A program made the position numbers and the translations under genes. From Symbiodinium natans (Eukaryota > Sar > Dinophyceae > Suessiales > Symbiodiniaceae), in the NCBI GenBank assembly GCA_905221605.1, contig CAJNDS010002837.1, positions 207,439 through 263,836 of the forward strand: a DNA stretch of 56,398 nt, written 5' to 3'. Shown piece by piece: positions 26,242-38,619 of the stretch (position 1 is its first letter; every line of letters starts with the position of its first letter). The notes beneath the pieces were generated by a model. The model searched no databases. It saw only the letters and a program-made list of their open reading frames with translations, and was not told the DNA's origin.

Positions 26242-26968
26242 GCCACCTCGGTGACACAAATGACACCGACTTGCTGCGGCCCGCAGACCTGCCACGTCAG
26301 CGCAGCGAGCAAAGCTCAGGAGATGCTGGAACAGCATCTTTGGCGACCCCCAAAAGTGCTCCAGCGGGCTGCCACAGCGCAACTGACTACTTGCAAGACA
26401 AGCCAAGGCGAACTGCTGCTTCGTCACGGACAGCAGACCCTTCTCTCTCTTCCATTTCCCTTTCTTCTTTGCGCATCTGGCAGCAGACTGCAGTCCGTTC
26501 CAAACCGCAAGCCTGCGGAAGCTGGAGGTCTTAGAGCCGGCGTTGCCCTCATCACACGTCAACCCAAGTAGCAACTTGGATTTTTTGCCTAACGGCAAAA
26601 TGGGGGTGCGAAGCACTCTCCCGCTATGTCTGTAGCCTCCGAGAAAAAACTGTGCAAGAAGCAGAACAGAGAGACCTTACAGTTGCAACCCATCAGTTGC
26701 AAAATCCATGAAACTCGACGTCTCAGCTGCAGTATAACAAAGCAAACCAAAACCTCCGGTCTCTAGAAGCCGCCAGCGTCAAGCGTCAAACGATTCACAT
26801 GTATATAGAAGCCGCAAGGGTCTAACGATTCACAACACTATAGAACAACAAAAATTCAGAAAACATACAAAAGCAAAATCAGAGACAAACAAAGAGCCAG
26901 AAAAGAGGTCAGGAAAAATACAAAAATAACGCAAACCAAATCAAAAACAATTTTGCGCTCAAAAAATA

Positions 26969-27360
<392 letters not shown>

Positions 27361-27513
27361 CCCTTAAACGTGGGGGATGCTGAAATTGTAATTTACATTT
27401 TGGGCCCCCGTGATTTGTGGCACTCCTCGGGCGCCAGTTATGCAAAATTGTAAAATAGAAGCGTTACAATTATGCGCCCCCTCCCCCATTTTACATTTTT
27501 AAGGGGGTAGAGG
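27361..27513. repeat. non-repetitive island inside the microsatellite, with inverted repeats
   Basis: A 150-bp segment separating the two CTA blocks. It starts with CCCTTAAA and ends with TTTTAAGGGGG, a short terminal inverted repeat, and has an inner palindrome ATTGTAA / TTACAAT around a 10-nt loop (about 27,443-27,470). It may be a miniature inverted-repeat element that landed in the microsatellite, or the ancestral sequence from which the repeat grew on both sides. Confidence 0.4.
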
Positions 27514-28224
<711 letters not shown>

Positions 28225-30663
28225 GCTCTTCAGATGTCCAAAACAACAAGATATGAGGCAGGGAGGCCAGGTCACGCAATGGGTCACAAATGATTCCATC
28301 AGTGCACATCAGCCTTGATGCTGCACTGTCGCAACAATGCAACGCTGGTCCTTCTGCAGGGAAGATGTCATCAAACACCTGATGACCTGATGCATCGGCA
28401 TCTCAGTGAAACTTGTTTCCACTCGGAGAATCAGGTGGCAACATTGACGAATCTGGTTCGTCCGACAGCTGCGTTTGGATGTTTGATCTGTGCCTTTCAG
28501 AGGTGCGGTGATGCACGCTTTGAAGTATGCGTCTGCTTGGAGCGGCTAGCGACATGTAGTGTCGGCCCATAGCCTCCATGTTGGCTACGATTGATCTTGC
28601 AACTGTGCTTCATTTGGCCTACAAGTCTGTAGCGTCACAGTAACGCTTGCCTGACAGAGTGCAAGTTCCTTTTCTTCTGTGTTGCGTCATGCCACACGCC
28701 GAGGAGCAGCAGAAGGTTGCCTTGGCGTCGGCTTCTTCGGATCAAAGTTCCATCTCGCAGAGAAAGACGTTCCCCAGAGCACTAACAGTATTGCTCTATC
28801 GCTTAGCTCATGTGCAGAACAAAGCACGTGAATACAGCCTTGGTTGTCTGCAGACTTGATCAATGCCTTTCGCCAACTGTCAGATTTTGTCTTGGGCAAA
28901 CACATCGCCAGCCACCTCTTGATGTTTGGAAAAGAGACAAAGAGGCCTGCTTGGAGTTTAGTACTCTCCTTTGAGCAGGAGCTTTTGACGGAATTCCCAG
29001 CTTGTTAACTGGCAATGCCAATTCCTGGTAGCTTTGGAAACAGCGTGCATGCTCAGAGATTCTCAACCTTTATTTTCTCATGCTTTGACAACGTCTGCCG
29101 AACTCCTAACTTTGCCACATGATCAGAGTGACGGCTACACCATGATGGTTGGCTCCAGCAAAAGGGCAAGGCAAAGGTGGGAAAGGTGGAAAGGGTCAAG
29201 TCAAGACTTGCCCTCTGGGTCTGGAGCGCCGGTCCTCCGATGGTCTCTGAGCTTATGGGCAAGAGGCGCGCGTTTGTGGATGGCGCAGGCTTGTAGCTGG
29301 CCCCCCGAGCAGCGCAAGGACGAATCATTGGATGGCCGTCTGGAATGGCAAAGCAGTGACCACAACATGCACATTCTCATGGATATTTTTAGGTTCCGAT
29401 TGCGATTTTTTCACTGTCTTTCTGGTCAATCGACAGCTTACCGGGCTGACAGCACCAAACACTTGCGAACGATCTGTTTGTGTTTTAGTTTAGGGCGGTT
29501 TCTCGGACTCTCTCTCTTTCTGAAAACTTGCAACTTAACCGAGAGATCATCCCGACAAAAAACAAAGAAAACATTGAACAAAAAGCAAGAGAAAAATTCT
29601 GTTCAGACGGGCGAAGGCAATTAAAAAACAAAAAAATATTGATGTGTATGAATCTGCTGCTGAATTCTGGCTTCTTTCCAGTGTTTTCTGATTTCTCAAA
29701 GGTTCAAAAAGAAAGACCAATGTTTTTGCAGTTTCTTGCTAACATTGAAAAAAACAATCACACTGACCTCTCATTATGCCATTCCATTCGACTTTTTTTT
29801 GACAAAAGCTTCGATTGGGTTCTCTTGTGTTTGATTTTCCAAAATGGCCAACAGAAATTTAAGGCACACTGAAATTTGACAGAAGATTTGAGCAGAAAAG
29901 CAAGCAGCAGCCTGCTCCAAAGCTCCAACCACAGCAGACAAACCTACAGCGTCCGTTTAGCAGACACTTTAAGTCGTCTTTTCACAGAGCGCCGTAATGG
30001 CGCCTTAAAGCCTCAAGGCGCTCTGCAGGGCAAGCTGGAAGACGCTTTGGGGCCTAGCGTGCCATGGCACAGAAAAGTGAAGCCACAGATTTGCAGCAGC
30101 AAAGGCACGCGAAGATCCTGGAAAAAGCGCACATGCAGCAAAAGACATCTAAAGCACCAGCTTCAACTCATTGAAGGGCATTGGCGCTTGGCGCATTTCT
30201 GCTGTTTTGAAGCTTGCCACAGATCCTTTTTTTGCATTAGAATGCTCACACCCACTGCGCTGTCATAGCGCCTTTCACACCCACTGTGCTATTCAGCGTT
30301 TTTTTTTGCACTATCACAGCATTTACATTGTTGGCGCTGTGTGGCTTCTGATGGCGTGTGCGGGTGTGATCCCAGTCGGGCTTAGGGTACAAGAGCTTAA
30401 GTCCCACGATTAAACTGGCTCTTCGAATTTGCGACCAGTGTTCCAGACCGCGGAGGCTAACGGTCGCTGATCAGCCGCCTGTTCCTGCTTTCAGGGCCCT
30501 TAGACATCGTGGAAAGCTCGGCATGCCGAGCTCGACACAACACGCTTCCCACACTTATTCATATTCTTATTACGATTGAAGCGAAAACAAAAAAGATGCA
30601 TATATGTGTGTATCTATGTACATGCATATGTATACATGCGCGGTTTGTGTGGTGGGAGAGTTG
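28225..30663. other. no recognisable gene
   Basis: AT-richer sequence with short interrupted frames. A plus-strand frame at 29,034-29,624 is the longest and shows no known domain. No repeat structure stands out. Confidence 0.35.
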
Positions 30664-30795
30664 CAACGCAGCAACTTCCTCAAAGCGTCGGCCCGACCCT
30701 GCACGCATTAACTTCCTTACAAAGCGTCTGTCCAACCCTGCAACACGTAACTTGCTTTCTTAGGGCGTCGCTCGCCCGATCCTGCAACACATAAC
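30664..30795. repeat. three imperfect tandem copies of a ~45-bp unit
   Basis: Three copies sharing AAAGCGTC / AGGGCGTC, then a CCGA or CCAACCCTGCA core and a CGTAACTT-like junction. Divergence between copies is moderate, so the array is not recent. Confidence 0.7.
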
Positions 30796-31019
30796 GTGGG
30801 CTAAGCGGAAGGACGGGCTTTGGCAAAGTACCCCTTTCAGCTTTATTTGGAAATTTTCACAGAGATGGTGGACAAGCTTGTATTTTCATTCCAAGTGGAC
30901 CCTATAATCCCACCGTTTTGCTTTAGCCTTTTGCTTTTTGTTTTTGCGTTTTTCAATTTTCAAATTGCTCTTTTAGAGCCTTTGCAAGCAAACCCAAGTT
31001 ATCAATCGCTGTTTGAGCC

Positions 31020-31150
31020 AGACCTGAATGGGCACCAATCGAGGCGCAGTTCTGCACTGTCGCGCAGCAGTAAAGCTGAAACGCGTCGTTAGAAGACGTT
31101 TCATAACGCACGCATTGCCCAAGTTGTCAGTCGAAGCTGAGCACACCACG
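31020..31150 (-). pseudogene. retroelement RNase H-like fragment (STDNLGNA segment)
   Basis: The minus strand reads CSASTDNLGNACVMKRLL, then TTRFSF. I recall this TDNxGN...L(T/S)T segment, carrying a catalytic-type Asp, from RNase H-like domains of reverse-transcribing elements in dinoflagellates; that family identification is from memory. Only about 40 residues remain. The matching N-terminal half lies 300 bp away on the opposite strand. Confidence 0.5.
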
Positions 31151-31261
31151 CTGCCGCGAAGTAGACTTTCTGCTGACTGGCTCAATCCAAAGCAAACTAC
31201 TAAGCCGGGTAATGAGGCACAACAAACCCAATGGAAGGTAGGTTGGAGTTTGTGGTGGCTT

Positions 31262-31362
31262 ACCTGTTGCATTGTACCTGTTGCATTGTACCTGTTGCAT
31301 TGTACCTGTTGCTTGTACCTGTTGCATTGTACCTGTTGCATTGTACCGTTGCATTGTTCCTG
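31262..31362. repeat. 14-bp tandem repeat (ACCTGTTGCATTGT), about seven units
   Basis: Seven nearly identical copies, with small deletions in units 4 and 7. It sits between the two oppositely oriented RNase H fragments, at about the position where their inversion would have its breakpoint. Confidence 0.92.
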
Positions 31363-31435
31363 TTTATTGCGGCTTGTCCTATCGTTCTTGCTGGATGCTT
31401 GAAGACGGAGGCAACTTGCAGCAAGTGGGCGTGAA

Positions 31436-31685
31436 GAACCAAGTGTGCCGTAAGGTTTTCCGCGCAGACGCTTGTGCTGAAGGTGAAGATATTTTCATTG
31501 GCGGTTGGGCCGTCGCCGAAGAAGCAACTGAAGGTTGCCGCTGGTTCAGCAAGAAGCTAACCAGGTTTAATGCGCCGTGGGCCCGGCAAGCCCTTCCGGG
31601 CTATAGCTTCTCTGGAATTGTTGGCAACTTTGGCAGCAGCAGTCACAGCAGCTGTTGCGTGACAAGATGGACCCACGTCGACAGC
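31436..31685 (+). pseudogene. retroelement RNase H-like fragment (GGW...RWFS segment), frameshifted
   Basis: The plus strand reads EDIFIGGWAVAEEA, CRWFSKKLTRFNAPWA and, after a frameshift, AIASLELLATLAAAV then a stop. The order GGW - RWFS - NAPWA - ASLELL matches the same remembered dinoflagellate element family as the fragment at 31,020-31,150 but is on the other strand. Clearly non-functional. Confidence 0.55.
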
Positions 31686-31937
31686 AGTCTTTTGGATCAA
31701 CGATGTTGGAGGAGTTTCTGCGACTATCAGGCGATTCCGACTTCCGTGTTTTCTACACCAGTTCCAACTTATTTGCAATGGCGTTTCTCTCGGAGTTAAT
31801 GAGAAGCTTTTGCGCACGTCTACTGTCTTTGCCCGAGCAAGAATGTACGCTGCAACTTTGAGATCAACTCAGCAGCATTGGAGCAGCAGTTCCGGCAGGA
31901 GGAGAAGCTTGGTGCTTGGTGAACATGAGCATGGCAG

Positions 31938-32170
31938 GCCAAGATCAAGTATGGCAGCAACTTGCGGATCGCGTCGCTGGGGATCAAGAAAGCCGATGAT
32001 TCCTTCCGAGTCACACATGATGGCACCCACGGCACAGGTGTCAATAGTCGCATTAAGGTGCGCAACCAGTTGGTTTGTCCTGCCGCAGGGACATGCGCCA
32101 AGCATGCCGTAAGCCCACCTTTGCGTTGACCACGGACATCAGACGTGCGCACAGACTCCTCAAAGTCAAA
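31938..32170 (+). pseudogene. reverse transcriptase fragment of the same element family
   Basis: The plus strand reads IKYGSNLRIASLGIKKADDS, FRVTHDGTHGTGVNSRI and VRNQL, then in another frame TFALTTDIRRAHRLLKVKE. DGTH followed by an Asp-x-x-x-AHR strand is how I remember the N-terminal RT region of these dinoflagellate elements; the Asp of TTDIRRAH would be the first catalytic aspartate. At least one frameshift; the downstream catalytic pair (xxDD) was not found. It lies downstream of the RNase H piece on the same strand, the reverse of the normal order, so the locus is rearranged or made of several copies. Confidence 0.55.
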
Positions 32171-32849
32171 GAGCCTGCAGGCATGCTCTGTGTTGGGACG
32201 CTTTTCTTTTGCCTTTGCAGCGCTGGAGCCTTTACGACCGTTCTTGGGGCCTTTGTACGCATGGACCTCCGCGGTCAAGGAGCGTGCTGCAAGATTGAAG
32301 CTTCCCAAAGCAGTGTCGAATCCAAGTCAAGATGTTGTCGGCATTTGTTCCTACCAACAGACAGCCGATCATTCTGGTTGACAAGGAGCAGTCGGCTGGT
32401 TTTTCGCAAAACTACCAGTTACCAGGTTGCGAAAGCAGAAATCCGCCTGCAACGCCACAGGTATTCTTGGTCGAGTTACCAACGATGGCACGCTCTCAAC
32501 GCAAGCAAGAACATGTTCAAGACGCGTATTGGGCTCATTTCTTTCAGCAGACAACAAAGAGGACAGTAGGAGAACAGTCTCAGCACTCGGCTCAGCGGAA
32601 GTTGGTTTCCCACAAGGCTCCTCCAAGGTTCCATCCTCGCCCGCTTCTGCGGACCACCACATGCCCGACTTCTTATCGAACATCGCAAAGCTTGCTCTTC
32701 TTCCCGCCTTGGCCTTTTCCTTTTCCCTTTAGAAAGAGGACCCCTTCTTTGGCAAAAAAGGTCTTTCTGCAGACCCCTTTGGCAGCCCAGACCCCTTTGA
32801 CAGTGCACCTGAGCGCATGAGCAACGCAGCTGAGCATCTGAGCGGTGCT

Positions 32850-32983
32850 CACTTTTCTTCGCGAATGGAAATACCAAGTGTCAACGCGCAGCATAACATA
32901 TGCTGAACCCGACACACACATGGCATACACTTATGCCAAACTCGCAAACCGCACATTAAAGCACGGGCGAACGCAACCCTCCC
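32850..32983. repeat. direct repeat, copy 1 (~134 bp)
   Basis: A nearly identical second copy lies at 33,155-33,288 (both begin CACTTTTCTTCGCGAATGG). The sequence is not otherwise recognised. Confidence 0.9.
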
Positions 32984-33154
32984 GCGTGTTGAGAGGGCGG
33001 GCCGGGCGGGACACGCGAGAATGCAAGCCACTTGCAACACTGCACTGCTTCTCGAAAGTTGCAGACGAGCAGCAACACAAGCCACTCCATGGGACATGTC
33101 AGTCGGACAGGGAGTCATTATTGTAAGAACATGAAATACACAGCAACGCAGGAG

Positions 33155-33288
33155 CACTTTTCTTCGCGAATGGGAATACCAAGTGTCAACGCGCAGCATA
33201 ACATATGCTGAACCCGACACACACATGGCATACACTCATGCCAAACTTGCAAACCACACATCAAAGCACGGGCAAACGCAACCGTCCC
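33155..33288. repeat. direct repeat, copy 2 (~134 bp)
   Basis: Differs from copy 1 by a handful of substitutions. The 170 bp between the copies is unrelated, so this is a dispersed duplication and not a tandem array. Confidence 0.9.
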
Positions 33289-33389
33289 ACCCGCAAGGCG
33301 ACCCGTGCTCATCGCGAGCTGCCATCTCCGGACAACGCACAAAAACCCTTGGGTTCACTGCCATGGATCTCGGTTCTTCAGCGGCTCTG

Positions 33390-33520
33390 CACGTCTTGCC
33401 CTTTTCTCACGCGTCTCCTTCTCAGCCCTCGCGAGCCGAATGTCCTCGAACAACTCGGCGACTTAACGCTCTGCAGCGAACCCCCGGAAGTCTTCGTTCG
33501 TTAGGGCGTCAGCTTCACGA
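33390..33520 (-). pseudogene. C-terminal retroelement fragment (EADALTN motif)
   Basis: The minus strand reads QNREADALTNEDFRGFAAER, then after a stop an alpha-helical charged stretch ELFEDIRLARAEKETREKR. EADALTN-x-x-F-x-GF is how I remember the end of the RNase H-like domain in the dinoflagellate elements whose other pieces lie at 31-32 kb. It is minus-strand, like the 31,020 fragment, and disconnected from it by 2.3 kb. Confidence 0.5.
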
Positions 33521-33713
33521 TTCTGGAGACGCGCTGAGCATCTGAGCGGTGCACGGACCTGAGCAGTGCAGCTGAGAGCCTGAGCAATGCACTGAGGTGC
33601 AACGCACTGCTCAGGTGCACTGCTTAGCTGCGTGCTCAGGTGCACCTGCTTCTGCGTTGCTGTGTATTTCATGTTCTTACAATAATGACTCCCTGTCCGA
33701 CTGACATGTCCCC

Positions 33714-34312
33714 ACTGTGTGGCTTACACCAGCCCTTTGCCTATTGATGCGAATAACTACCCTACACCCAGCAGCAAGCCTGCCTCTTCCACCCGTGCAG
33801 ATCAACTCTTTGCAACATGGGAGTGCGCTTAGTGCAATTGCCAACTTTGGAAGTGTTTCAAATTAGTCATTTTTTGTTTCAAAAAAAAATTGGAAAACGT
33901 TTTAAATGAGTGACTTTGGGATGTCGCCCCCGAGCTAGTGCGAGCCTTGCCGCCAGGTGCCCGCACATGCACAGGCTAAAGGTGCACAGGCCCGTCCGGG
34001 TCAGGCGCGGCTGTAGGTGCTCGCACATGCACAGGCTTAAGGTGCACAATCCCTTCCGGGTCAGGCGTGCTTGCAGGTGCCAGCAAATGCACAGGCTCAA
34101 GGTGCACAGGCCGTGCTTGCAGGTGCCCGCGCAGGCTCAAGGTGCACAGACCCTTCCGGGTCAGACGTGCTTGCAGGTGCCAGCAAATGCACAGGCTCAA
34201 GGTGCACAGGCCCTTACGGGCCAGGCGTGGTTGCAGGTGCAGGCTCAAGGTGCACAGACTCTTCCGGGTCAGACGTGCTTGCAGGTGCCAGCAAATGCAC
34301 AGGCCCTTCCGG
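33714..34312. repeat. arm of long inverted repeat with 60-bp minisatellite (left arm)
   Basis: The unique flank 33,714-33,838 is the reverse complement of 37,300-37,426, with few differences. The minisatellite from about 33,954 to 34,312 (units containing GGTCAGGCGTGCTTGCAGG and AGGCTCAAGGTGCACAGG) is the reverse complement of the array at 36,690-37,265. About 80 bp of AT-rich sequence (33,840-33,925) is present only in this arm. Open frames across the array (QVPANAQAQG-type repeats) come from the period being a multiple of three. Confidence 0.9.
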
Positions 34313-35354
34313 GTCTTTTTTTTTTTTTTTGGACTGACGCCTCTTTTCTACATCAGTAGCGCAGTAGGCCGGTCTTGTTGGGCTCGACATAACAGGTGAA
34401 ACGAAGTGAGAGCCAAACTGTACAAGCCAGCGAGCGAAAAAGAAGTCGTGACTACAAAGAAGCAACCGCTAGCGCAGAGGCCCTTATTGCAAGACAACTT
34501 ATCGCAAGGCCAGCGAGGTGAGACCAATGCAAACATGAACCTACCGGCACCAATCACTCAGCTGCCCGTCACCCATAGCAATGCTGCGCCACGTCTGGTA
34601 CAGACATTAAGCGAAAGTATGGGTAGGCCGTAAGGCAAGGAACCTCCGTCACCTAAACTGCTCAACGCGTCCGTAGAGACAGTCCCCACACAAGCGCCAG
34701 GGCCGTAGCAATAGCACTCAGGACTCTTTTTTGGGTTGGCAAGGAAGTTGCAAGCACACTGAAAACAGGCACAATGCACACAGAGCGCCAGAAGAGGCGC
34801 CCCCTCCCCCCCCGGCGAGCGGGGGCTGGCAAGGGGCTGGTGTGGCTACACGAGGCTGCCGTCGGCGCTGTGTGAGTCCGGGCGTCCTCACATAGCTATT
34901 AGGGGAGAGTACCCTATTTGGAGGCTCCTTGTGTTTGCGCCGAAAGTTTTGAGGCTCGACCTCATGGCCATAGGGCGGGCCTGAAGCGCTGCTTGCAAGA
35001 GGCCATATTCTTACAGCCCCGCGCAGCGGCCGATTTTTGAGACGGCACAAGAGCCCCAAAGGCTGCTGGCTGGCACTTGGCTCATGTGCTTCCCAGGTAC
35101 CGGGAGCCTATCGGCGTGGCATGCTTAGCCTGGTGCAGTTTAAGGCCCCCAAGGCTGCTTAACGGTCTGCAGCCAACCGCGCGTCAAGTGTGAGAGTCAA
35201 GGGGCCTTGTAACTCGGAGCCCCGCGCAGCGGCCGATTTTTTGTGGAGAGCACTTCAAGCAGGTTTACCCCGTGACTACACCTGATGCGGGACCCACAGC
35301 AAAGTGCAGGCCTAGTTACTTCTGGGCTTGCTGGAGAAGGTTGAAGCAGCAGTT
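34313..35354. other. no gene seen; short repeat words
   Basis: Begins with a T14 run. A 24-bp word containing CCGCGCAGCGGCCGATTTTT occurs at about 35,017 and 35,220, and a relative (GCGGAGCCCCGCAGCGC) recurs at 36,336 and 50,224, so these are parts of a dispersed repeat family. No coding signal. Confidence 0.5.
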
Positions 35355-35880
35355 CTTCACATCTCTTCTGGGCCTGCTGGCGAAGGCTCCGGCAGCCGTT
35401 TGCGGGGCCTAATCACTTCTGGGCCTTCTGGAGAAGTTTGAGGCAGCAGTTTGAGAGGTCTACTCACTGCTGGGCCTTCCGGAGAAGTTTTAGGCAGCCG
35501 TTTGAGAGGCCTAATCACTGCTGAGCCTTCCAGGGAAGGTTGAGGCAGCAGTTTGAAAAGCCTAATCACTTCTGGGCCTTCAGGCAACTGTTGGGACAGC
35601 AGTTTGAGAGGCCTAATCATTTCTGGGCCTTCAGAAGATGTTTGAGGCATCAGTTTGAGAGGTCTACTCAGTCTTCAGGAAAATTTTTTGGCAGCAGTTG
35701 GAGAGGCCGACCCACTGCTGGGCCTTTCGGAGAAGTTTCAGGCAGCAGTTTGAGAGGCCTAATCACTTCTGAGCCTTCCGGGAGGGTTTAGGCAACAATT
35801 TGATAGGCCAAAGCACTTCTGGGCCTTCCGGAGGCGCCTAATCATTCTGGGCCTTCTGGAGAAGACCTAGGCATCAGTTT
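35355..35880. repeat. 51-bp minisatellite, about ten units
   Basis: Tandem units with a 51-bp period (cores GAGAGGCCTAATCACT and TCTGGGCCTTCCGGAGAAG). Units diverge by several substitutions each. The array translates as a 17-residue repeat on both strands, but nothing else suggests coding. Confidence 0.92.
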
Positions 35881-36059
35881 GAGAAGCTTACTCCCTTATC
35901 GCAGAAGCCGCAACGGTAACGAGCAAGGTGTGTCCATCGTGCTGCGCAAGATAGACCAACACATGTCCGTTGTATCCGGCACTCTAAGGGGGTGGCGCTG
36001 TCCATGAGCCATGGCGTTTGTTAACAGGGCCGCGCCGGATTACAGGCCGATTACAGCGA

Positions 36060-36400
36060 TGACGCGCTTGTGGCAAGGAGTGCCCCCGCCAGGCACCCCT
36101 CCAGCATGAACAGGCTTGTTCCTGCCGGTTGTTCCAGGCACTTTTCCAGCAGAAAGCGGACGATGCCTCCGCCCTATGCTGCGACTAGCACTGTCACAAG
36201 GGTGAGGGGCAGACCAGAAACCTAAGCAGCAAACCAAACCCTAAATGCAGACTCCTGCACACCCGCCGGCTGCCACCACGCACAGAGCTGCACACAGACG
36301 AGCCCGCCAGACTGATCAACAATACGCCTTCGCGGAGCCCCGCAGCGCTAGGTGCATAATAGGCAAGTGGATGTAAGGGAGCATTTTGAGGAAAGGGAAT
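36060..36400. repeat. dispersed repeat copy: empty-site paralogue of the retrotransposon insertion
   Basis: Matches, in the same orientation, 39,080-39,287 joined to 50,209-50,270, the two flanks of the 10.9-kb retrotransposon. Where the flanks are interrupted by the element, this copy reads straight through (GATCAACAATACGCCTTCGC). It therefore represents the state before insertion, in a related repeat copy. Confidence 0.88.
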
Positions 36401-36429
36401 GCTACTACAGTTTAACACTACACCCAGCA

Positions 36430-37430
36430 CGCTTGCACCGACTGGCCAGACCGTTCGGTTGTTAATCGCCTTTGATTTGGGGAGCGGCCAGCAGACCTCA
36501 ACAGTGCGATCCTGAGCCCTCCTACACCCAAAACGCAGGACAACGTGTAGAGTTGCGTCTCACACAGCCGCATGAATTGCGACTCACACAGACGCATGAG
36601 GTTTGCGCAGCATGTGCAAAACGACAGTATTAAGGCTGCACCCCAACCCGCCTGGCACGCTAGGGGAAAGTGCCCGACAGGACCTGGGCATGGACCTGGG
36701 CACCTCGAGCCTGTGCACCTTGAGCCTGTGCATGTGCGGGCACCTGCAAACACGCCTGACCAGGAAGGGCCTGCGCAGCTTGAACCTGTACATTTGCGGA
36801 CACTTGCGAGCACGCCTGACCCGGAAGGGCCTGAGTGTGTTGGCACCTGCGAGCACGCCTGACCCGGAAGGGCCTGTGCCCCTTGAGCCTGTGCCTTTGC
36901 TAGCACCTGTAAGCACGCCTGACCCGGAAGGGCCTATGCACCTTGAGCCTGCGCATGTGCGGGCACCTGCAAGCACGCCTGACCCGGAAGGGCCTGTGCA
37001 CCTTGAGCCTGTGCATTTGCAGGCACCTGCAAGCACGCCTGACCCGGAGGGGCCTGTGCACCTTGAGCCTGTGCGGGCACCTGCAAGCACGCCTGACCCG
37101 GAAGGGTCAGTGCACCTTGAGCCTGTGCTTTTGCTGGCACCTGCAAGCACGCCTGACCCGGAGGGGCCTGTGCACCTTGAGCCTGTGCATGTGCAGGCAC
37201 CTACAGCCACGCCTGCCCCGGGCGGGCCTGTGCACCTCGAGCCTGCGCATGTGCGGGCACCTGGTGGCAAGGCTCGTGCTAGCTAGGGGGCGTGGCAATT
37301 GCACTAAGCGCACTCCACTGTTGCAAAGAGTTGATACGCTGCACGGGTGGGAGGCAGGCTTGCTGCTGGGTGTAGGGCAGTTATTCGCATCAACAGGCAA
37401 AGGGCTGGTGTAAGCCACACAGTGAGCAGC
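36430..37430. repeat. 60-bp minisatellite in inverted orientation, with flanks shared with both neighbouring arrays
   Basis: The array (about 36,690-37,265; units with GCCTGACCCGGAAGGGCCTG and CACCTTGAGCCTGTGC) is the reverse complement of both other arrays. Its right flank pairs with 33,714-33,838, and its left flank (36,440-36,690) pairs with 38,853-38,990. Unit lengths alternate between 60 and 54 bp. The long peptide repeats it encodes are by-products. Confidence 0.9.
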
Positions 37431-37975
37431 ACAGCCCTCACGCATGCAGTGGCTGGTATAGCCACACAGCAAGCAGCACAGCCACCGCACGCGAACTGGA
37501 TGCATCAAAGGCCTAACCTTTGCTGCGTTCTCGCTCTTACTAGCAGACAAAGGCCAGCGCAATGCGCAAAGCACTTCCTTGGCGTTCTCGCTCTTACTAA
37601 CCAAGGGAAGCGCACAAACAAACAAACACCCACCTTCCCCGTCCACGACGGCAAATCAACAGCAGTCTGCGCATGTGCGGGTACCTGGCGGCAAGGCTCG
37701 TACTAGCTAGGGGGCGTGGCACTTGTACTAAGCGCACTCCACTGCTGCAAAGAGTTGATACGCTGCACGGGTGGGAGAGGCAGGCTTGCTGCTGGATGCA
37801 GGGCAGTTATTCAAAGGCCTAACCTTTGCTGCGTTCTCGCTCTTACTAGCAGACAAAGGCCAGCGCAATGCGCAAAGCACTTCCTTGGCGTTCTCGCTCT
37901 TACTAACCAAGGGAAGCGCACAAACAAACATCACCCACCTTCCCCGTCCACAACAGCAAAATCAACACAAGCAAC
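37247..37975. repeat. tandem duplication of a ~420-bp segment
   Basis: 37,247-37,667 is repeated at 37,668-37,975; the second copy lacks about 115 bp in the middle. Shared landmarks include GGCTCGTGCTAGCTAGGGGG, GAGTTGATACGCTGCACGGG and TTGCTGCGTTCTCGCTCTTA. The duplicated segment begins at the edge of the inverted minisatellite arm. Confidence 0.92.
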
Positions 37976-38222
37976 ATTTAGTGCCCTCGGCCGGGTGGGC
38001 CTGACGAGTGCAGTTTGGGCCAGTCGAGAATGATGCACGGTGTTCAAAAGATAAACATTGATCTCAAACTGCGGCAAAAACATGCTCCTATCTTCACATG
38101 CACCGCAAAGTCAAAAGGTTTGGTAAAACTAATTCGCACTTGCAACATAGTGCAGATACCTTACGCCGAAGCTATCCGTACTGCACAATGTACAAGAGAC
38201 ACCAAAAATGAGTTAAACGGAA

Positions 38223-38411
38223 GGGAGCGGGCGCTCCCAACGTTTAAGAAATTAAAGGCGGAAGAGAACGGGCGTTCTCAACATCAAGGAACGGGTGTTC
38301 CCAGCCGTTAAGGAATTAAATGCGATTGAGAACGGGCGTTCTCAATATCTAGAAAGAAAAGGCTGAGCAAAAGTTGGGAGCGGGCGTTCCCAACAACAAG
38401 AAAGCTTGTTG
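38223..38411. repeat. cluster of six tetraloop hairpins
   Basis: Six perfect or near-perfect palindromes with 4-nt loops: GGGAGC-gggc-GCTCCC (38,223-38,238), GAGAAC-gggc-GTTCTC (38,264-38,279), GGAAC-gggt-GTTCC (38,288-38,301), ATTGAGAAC-gggc-GTTCTCAAT (38,325-38,346), GTTGGGAGC-gggc-GTTCCCAAC (38,373-38,394, one G-T pair) and CAACAAG-aaag-CTTGTTG (38,394-38,411). The stems differ while pairing is kept; the loops of the first five are GGGC or GGGT. Confidence 0.85.
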
Positions 38412-38619
38412 CTAGCTGCAAGCCGTCGTTAAAAGGTGCAATCCAGATGAAAAAAATCCAGATTCTTCTTGCAGCGGGCGCCAGCAAGGAACTGCGCAAT
38501 GCTAAGAGGCGCCAGCTACAAAGCAAACACAGCACCAAGCTCACCTACGCCTCCAAGCTATCCCAGCAGGACCTTTAGCAACGGACTCCCACCCTCCTAC
38601 GGCTGGAAGGGGGTACGGA

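Noticed and set aside
29034-29624. 196-codon plus-strand frame
   Set aside because: Composition resembles translated non-coding DNA and no domain is recognisable.
34313-34335. T-run as terminator or poly(A) tail of a retroposon
   Set aside because: No target duplication, no body of a processed gene and no promoter boxes adjacent.
36584-37286. Repetitive 200-codon frames on both strands (QVPANAQAQG-like, LEPVHLQAPASTPDPEG-like)
   Set aside because: By-products of the 60-bp minisatellite, open on both strands at once and in several frames; no conserved domain.
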